From: Micropepsaceae bacterium
GTDB taxonomy: Bacteria; Pseudomonadota; Alphaproteobacteria; Micropepsales; Micropepsaceae
Length of the DNA stretch: 7,526 bases
NCBI GenBank assembly: GCA_025450355.1
Contig: JANWHR010000033.1
Location: forward strand, 1 to 7,526
Reading direction: 5' to 3'
In this document: piece by piece, positions 5,892-7,526 of the stretch
How positions within the stretch are numbered: the stretch's first letter is position 1
Layout of the letters: each line of letters begins with the position of its first letter
The notes under the pieces: model-generated
Seen by the model: the letters and a program-made list of their open reading frames with translations, nothing else
Told to the model about the DNA's origin: nothing
Databases searched by the model: none
Position numbers and translations under genes: made by a program

Positions 5892-6776
5892 TTAGAAATC
5901 GGACTTGCCGGCGATGGGAACGTTGTAATCGGCTGATTTCAGATTGCGCGCCGTGAGATTGCCTTCCTGGCAGATGCTCTCAGCCACGCCCAAATGGCCC
6001 GGTTCAGCCTCCCCGCGGTCGATGGCTTTGCCAATGTTATAAACCCGGGTGCCCTGCCACGGCTGTACGAACGTGTCCGGGTCGTCCGCAGTCACGTGGA
6101 TTTCGAGCTTCTTGCCGCCTTCGATCAGACGTATGCGTTCGATAACGTGCAGTTTCTCGGTGTGCGGAGTGCGGAAATTGTCGGCGAAAGTTTTGGCGTT
6201 CATGCCGATGGTATCGACGACGAGACTGTCGCCGTCGTAGTGACCAATGGATTCCCCGTAGTAGCTGGGTTTCAGATTGGCGGAATGGGGTACGTTTAAA
6301 TAAACATGCCGCGCAAATTGCTCGCCCTGGTTGATAATCAGCACTTCCTTCGGCGTCTGTACGAACATGAACGGGCCGCCCGAATTCCAGATTGCGGGAA
6401 CGCCGTAGGGCCTGCAGGATGAGCCCGGCGTATAGGCAATCTTTCCGGCAAGCACCTCCTCATTGTCCCTTTTCATCAGGTCCTTGGCCCACTGTTTGAG
6501 ATTGGGGTTGGTGAGGTCCGAGATGCGGAAGGTTGGCTGCACGCCGAGGCGGGCGGCGTCGACATTGTGGACATAGGGGTGCGAGTTGTCGTTGCTGGTC
6601 GGTTTGGGCGCGCCGGGAACGGGAATGAAGACTTCACCGCCGCGGGTTCTCCAAGTCGAATTTCCCAGGAAAAAATCGGGGGCTGTATCGTGTGTTTGCG
6701 CCACTGCGGCGGCAAGTAGATTGCCCGCAACAATCGCCGTGCCGGCACCGAACAAAACCGGAGCCAATTTCGACAT
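5892..6776 (-). CDS. Exported protein of an uncharacterised family (294 aa)
   Basis: A Sec signal peptide (MSKLAPVLFGAGTAIVAG then NLLAAAVA, cleavage likely before Gln27) sends the protein to the periplasm or beyond. I chose the ATG at 6776 because a strong GGAGGGAGAG precedes it; the frame runs upstream to 6863 but without a signal-like start. Mature landmarks: W42, FIPVPG 50-55, DLTNPNLKQW 87-96, a Cys at 121 before a Pro-rich turn, PKEVLII 142-148, VPHSAN 162-167, YGESIGHYDGDSLVVDTIG 173-191, RTPHTEKLHVIERIR 202-216 and a second Cys near ESICQEGN. The same motifs recur in the divergent neighbour at 6882, so the two are paralogs (39 of 53 identical over residues 162-214). The repeated beta-rich pattern and conserved His, Asp and Glu could form a ligand or enzyme site, but I know no assigned function for this family. 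Confidence 0.85.
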   Translation of the reverse strand: MSKLAPVLFGAGTAIVAGNLLAAAVAQTHDTAPDFFLGNSTWRTRGGEVFIPVPGAPKPTSNDNSHPYVHNVDAARLGVQPTFRISDLTNPNLKQWAKDLMKRDNEEVLAGKIAYTPGSSCRPYGVPAIWNSGGPFMFVQTPKEVLIINQGEQFARHVYLNVPHSANLKPSYYGESIGHYDGDSLVVDTIGMNAKTFADNFRTPHTEKLHVIERIRLIEGGKKLEIHVTADDPDTFVQPWQGTRVYNIGKAIDRGEAEPGHLGVAESICQEGNLTARNLKSADYNVPIAGKSDF

Positions 6777-6881
6777 GTCTCTCCCTCCGCGTCTCGCGCG
6801 CAAGCCTGTCGCTATGTTACACCCTGGGGGGCGCCGTTCATACCCGCCCTGCCATGTGCGCACAGCGGAAGGGGAGTAGCA
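6777..6881. promoter_or_regulatory. Shared control region between divergent paralogs
   Basis: These 105 bp hold both ribosome binding sites (minus GGAGGGAGAG, plus GGAAGGGGAG) and must hold both promoters if each gene is transcribed on its own. TATGTT (plus, 6813-6818) and TAACAT (minus, 6819-6814) are possible -10 boxes that overlap, but neither has a good -35. No clear operator palindrome other than GGCGCC is visible. Confidence 0.4.
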
Positions 6882-7526
6882 ATGTCACGACCGGGCTCAT
6901 CGAAGTTATGCGTCGCGGGCGGCATCGTCCTCGCGCTTGCTCTGGTCGAGAGCGCGAGTGGACAGACCGGGCAGCCGCCCGACCTGTCCGGTGGCGAGGG
7001 AGGCTGGGTGCATGCGCGCGGCGCCCGCTTCGCGCCCGTTCCCGGCTCGGCCTCCCCCGTACGCCAGGACCCGGCGCATCCCTTCACGCCGGGACAGGGA
7101 CGGACATACCAGATCGGCGATCTGTCCAATCCCAATCTGAAGCCGTGGGTGAAGGAGGTGATGCAAAAGGACACCGCCGAGATCGATGCCGGCAAGGTCG
7201 CATTCCAGCCGGAAGCAGCCTGCCTGCCGACAAGCATCCCGATCATGTACGCGCTTCCAAGTCCGCTCCAGATCGTTCAATCGCCACGCGAAGTCATCAT
7301 GGTCAAGGAAGGCGGTTCTGATGTCCGGCACATCTGGCTCGACGTGCCGCATTCGGCCAATCCGAAACCATCCTGGTACGGAGAATCGGTTGGGCATTAT
7401 GAGGGCGATACGCTGGTGGTCGATACGATTGGCATAGATCGCAGGACCGTTCTCGATGCTTTTCGCACGCCGCATACGGAAAATCTGCACGTCGTGGAGC
7501 GCTGGCACACGATCAACGGGGGAAAG
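6882..7526 (+). CDS. Exported protein, paralog of the divergent neighbour (partial, runs off right edge)
   Basis: 215 open codons from the ATG at 6882 to the window edge, with GGAAGGGGAG 5 nt upstream. Residues 8-26 form a signal peptide (K-L-C-V-A-G-G-I-V-L-A-L-A-L, cleavage near SASG/QT). The mature part follows the family pattern: PDLSG 33-37, W42, FAPVPG 50-55, GDLSNPNLKPW 79-89, Cys114, PREVIMV 135-141, VPHSAN 155-160, YGESVGHYEGDTLVVDTIG 166-184 and RTPHTENLHVVER 195-207. It shows 39 of 53 identities to the minus-strand neighbour over 155-207, while the first ~75 residues and 115-130 diverge strongly. About 75-80 residues should be missing beyond the edge, judging by the neighbour. Function unknown; probably periplasmic or secreted. 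Confidence 0.85.
   Translation, partial: MSRPGSSKLCVAGGIVLALALVESASGQTGQPPDLSGGEGGWVHARGARFAPVPGSASPVRQDPAHPFTPGQGRTYQIGDLSNPNLKPWVKEVMQKDTAEIDAGKVAFQPEAACLPTSIPIMYALPSPLQIVQSPREVIMVKEGGSDVRHIWLDVPHSANPKPSWYGESVGHYEGDTLVVDTIGIDRRTVLDAFRTPHTENLHVVERWHTINGGK

Noticed and set aside
6692..7321. Plus-strand open frame of 209 codons at the right end
   Set aside because: It is out of frame with the signal-peptide-bearing paralog starting at 6882, and its product is Arg-rich shadow sequence.
6906..7508. Minus-strand open frame of 200 codons at the right end
   Set aside because: It is antisense to the paralog gene, which shows clear homology to its neighbour; the antisense product shows no domain.

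Overview
The window is GC-rich, densely coding bacterial DNA, most likely from a soil- or sediment-type alphaproteobacterium. The main evidence is a SciP/DUF1153-family protein (1970-2206), a family essentially confined to Alphaproteobacteria. A pair of small proteins of a type common in Rhizobiales-like genomes (1161-1651) agrees with this. The genus cannot be fixed from the sequence. A PEP-CTERM protein and an exosortase-associated acyltransferase show that the organism should have an exosortase (protein-sorting/exopolysaccharide) system, although the exosortase itself is not in this window.

Layout, left to right. (1) 1-117, minus: the start of a gene for a probable exported protein that runs off the left edge. 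(2) 118-390: non-coding, with four GC-rich hairpins that each have a 3-nt loop. (3) 391-1071, minus: PEP-CTERM sorted surface protein with a DUF4114-like motif. (4) 1161-1364 and 1433-1651, minus: two small helical proteins of unknown function, possibly distant paralogs. (5) 1652-1969: intergenic region between divergent genes. (6) 1970-2206, plus: short SciP-like regulator. (7) 2259-3047, plus: PEP-CTERM/exosortase-associated acyltransferase. (8) 3265-4989, plus: patatin-like phospholipase with a lipoprotein signal. (9) 5086-5466, plus: DUF962/Mpo1-like membrane protein. (10) 5538-~5710: left end of a broken IS3-family insertion sequence, followed by unrecognised sequence to 5891. (11) 5892-6776 (minus) and 6882-7526 (plus, cut by the right edge): two divergently transcribed genes for homologous exported proteins of an uncharacterised family.

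How the genes may work together: the PEP-CTERM substrate and the acyltransferase belong to the same exosortase biology. The acyltransferase, patatin lipoprotein and Mpo1-like protein lie on one strand and all act, by family, on acyl or lipid substrates. That suggests an envelope-lipid theme, but the gaps (217 and 96 bp) do not prove one operon. The divergent paralog pair shares a 105-bp control region and looks like a local duplication. I see no CRISPR array, RNA gene, phage gene or complete mobile element.
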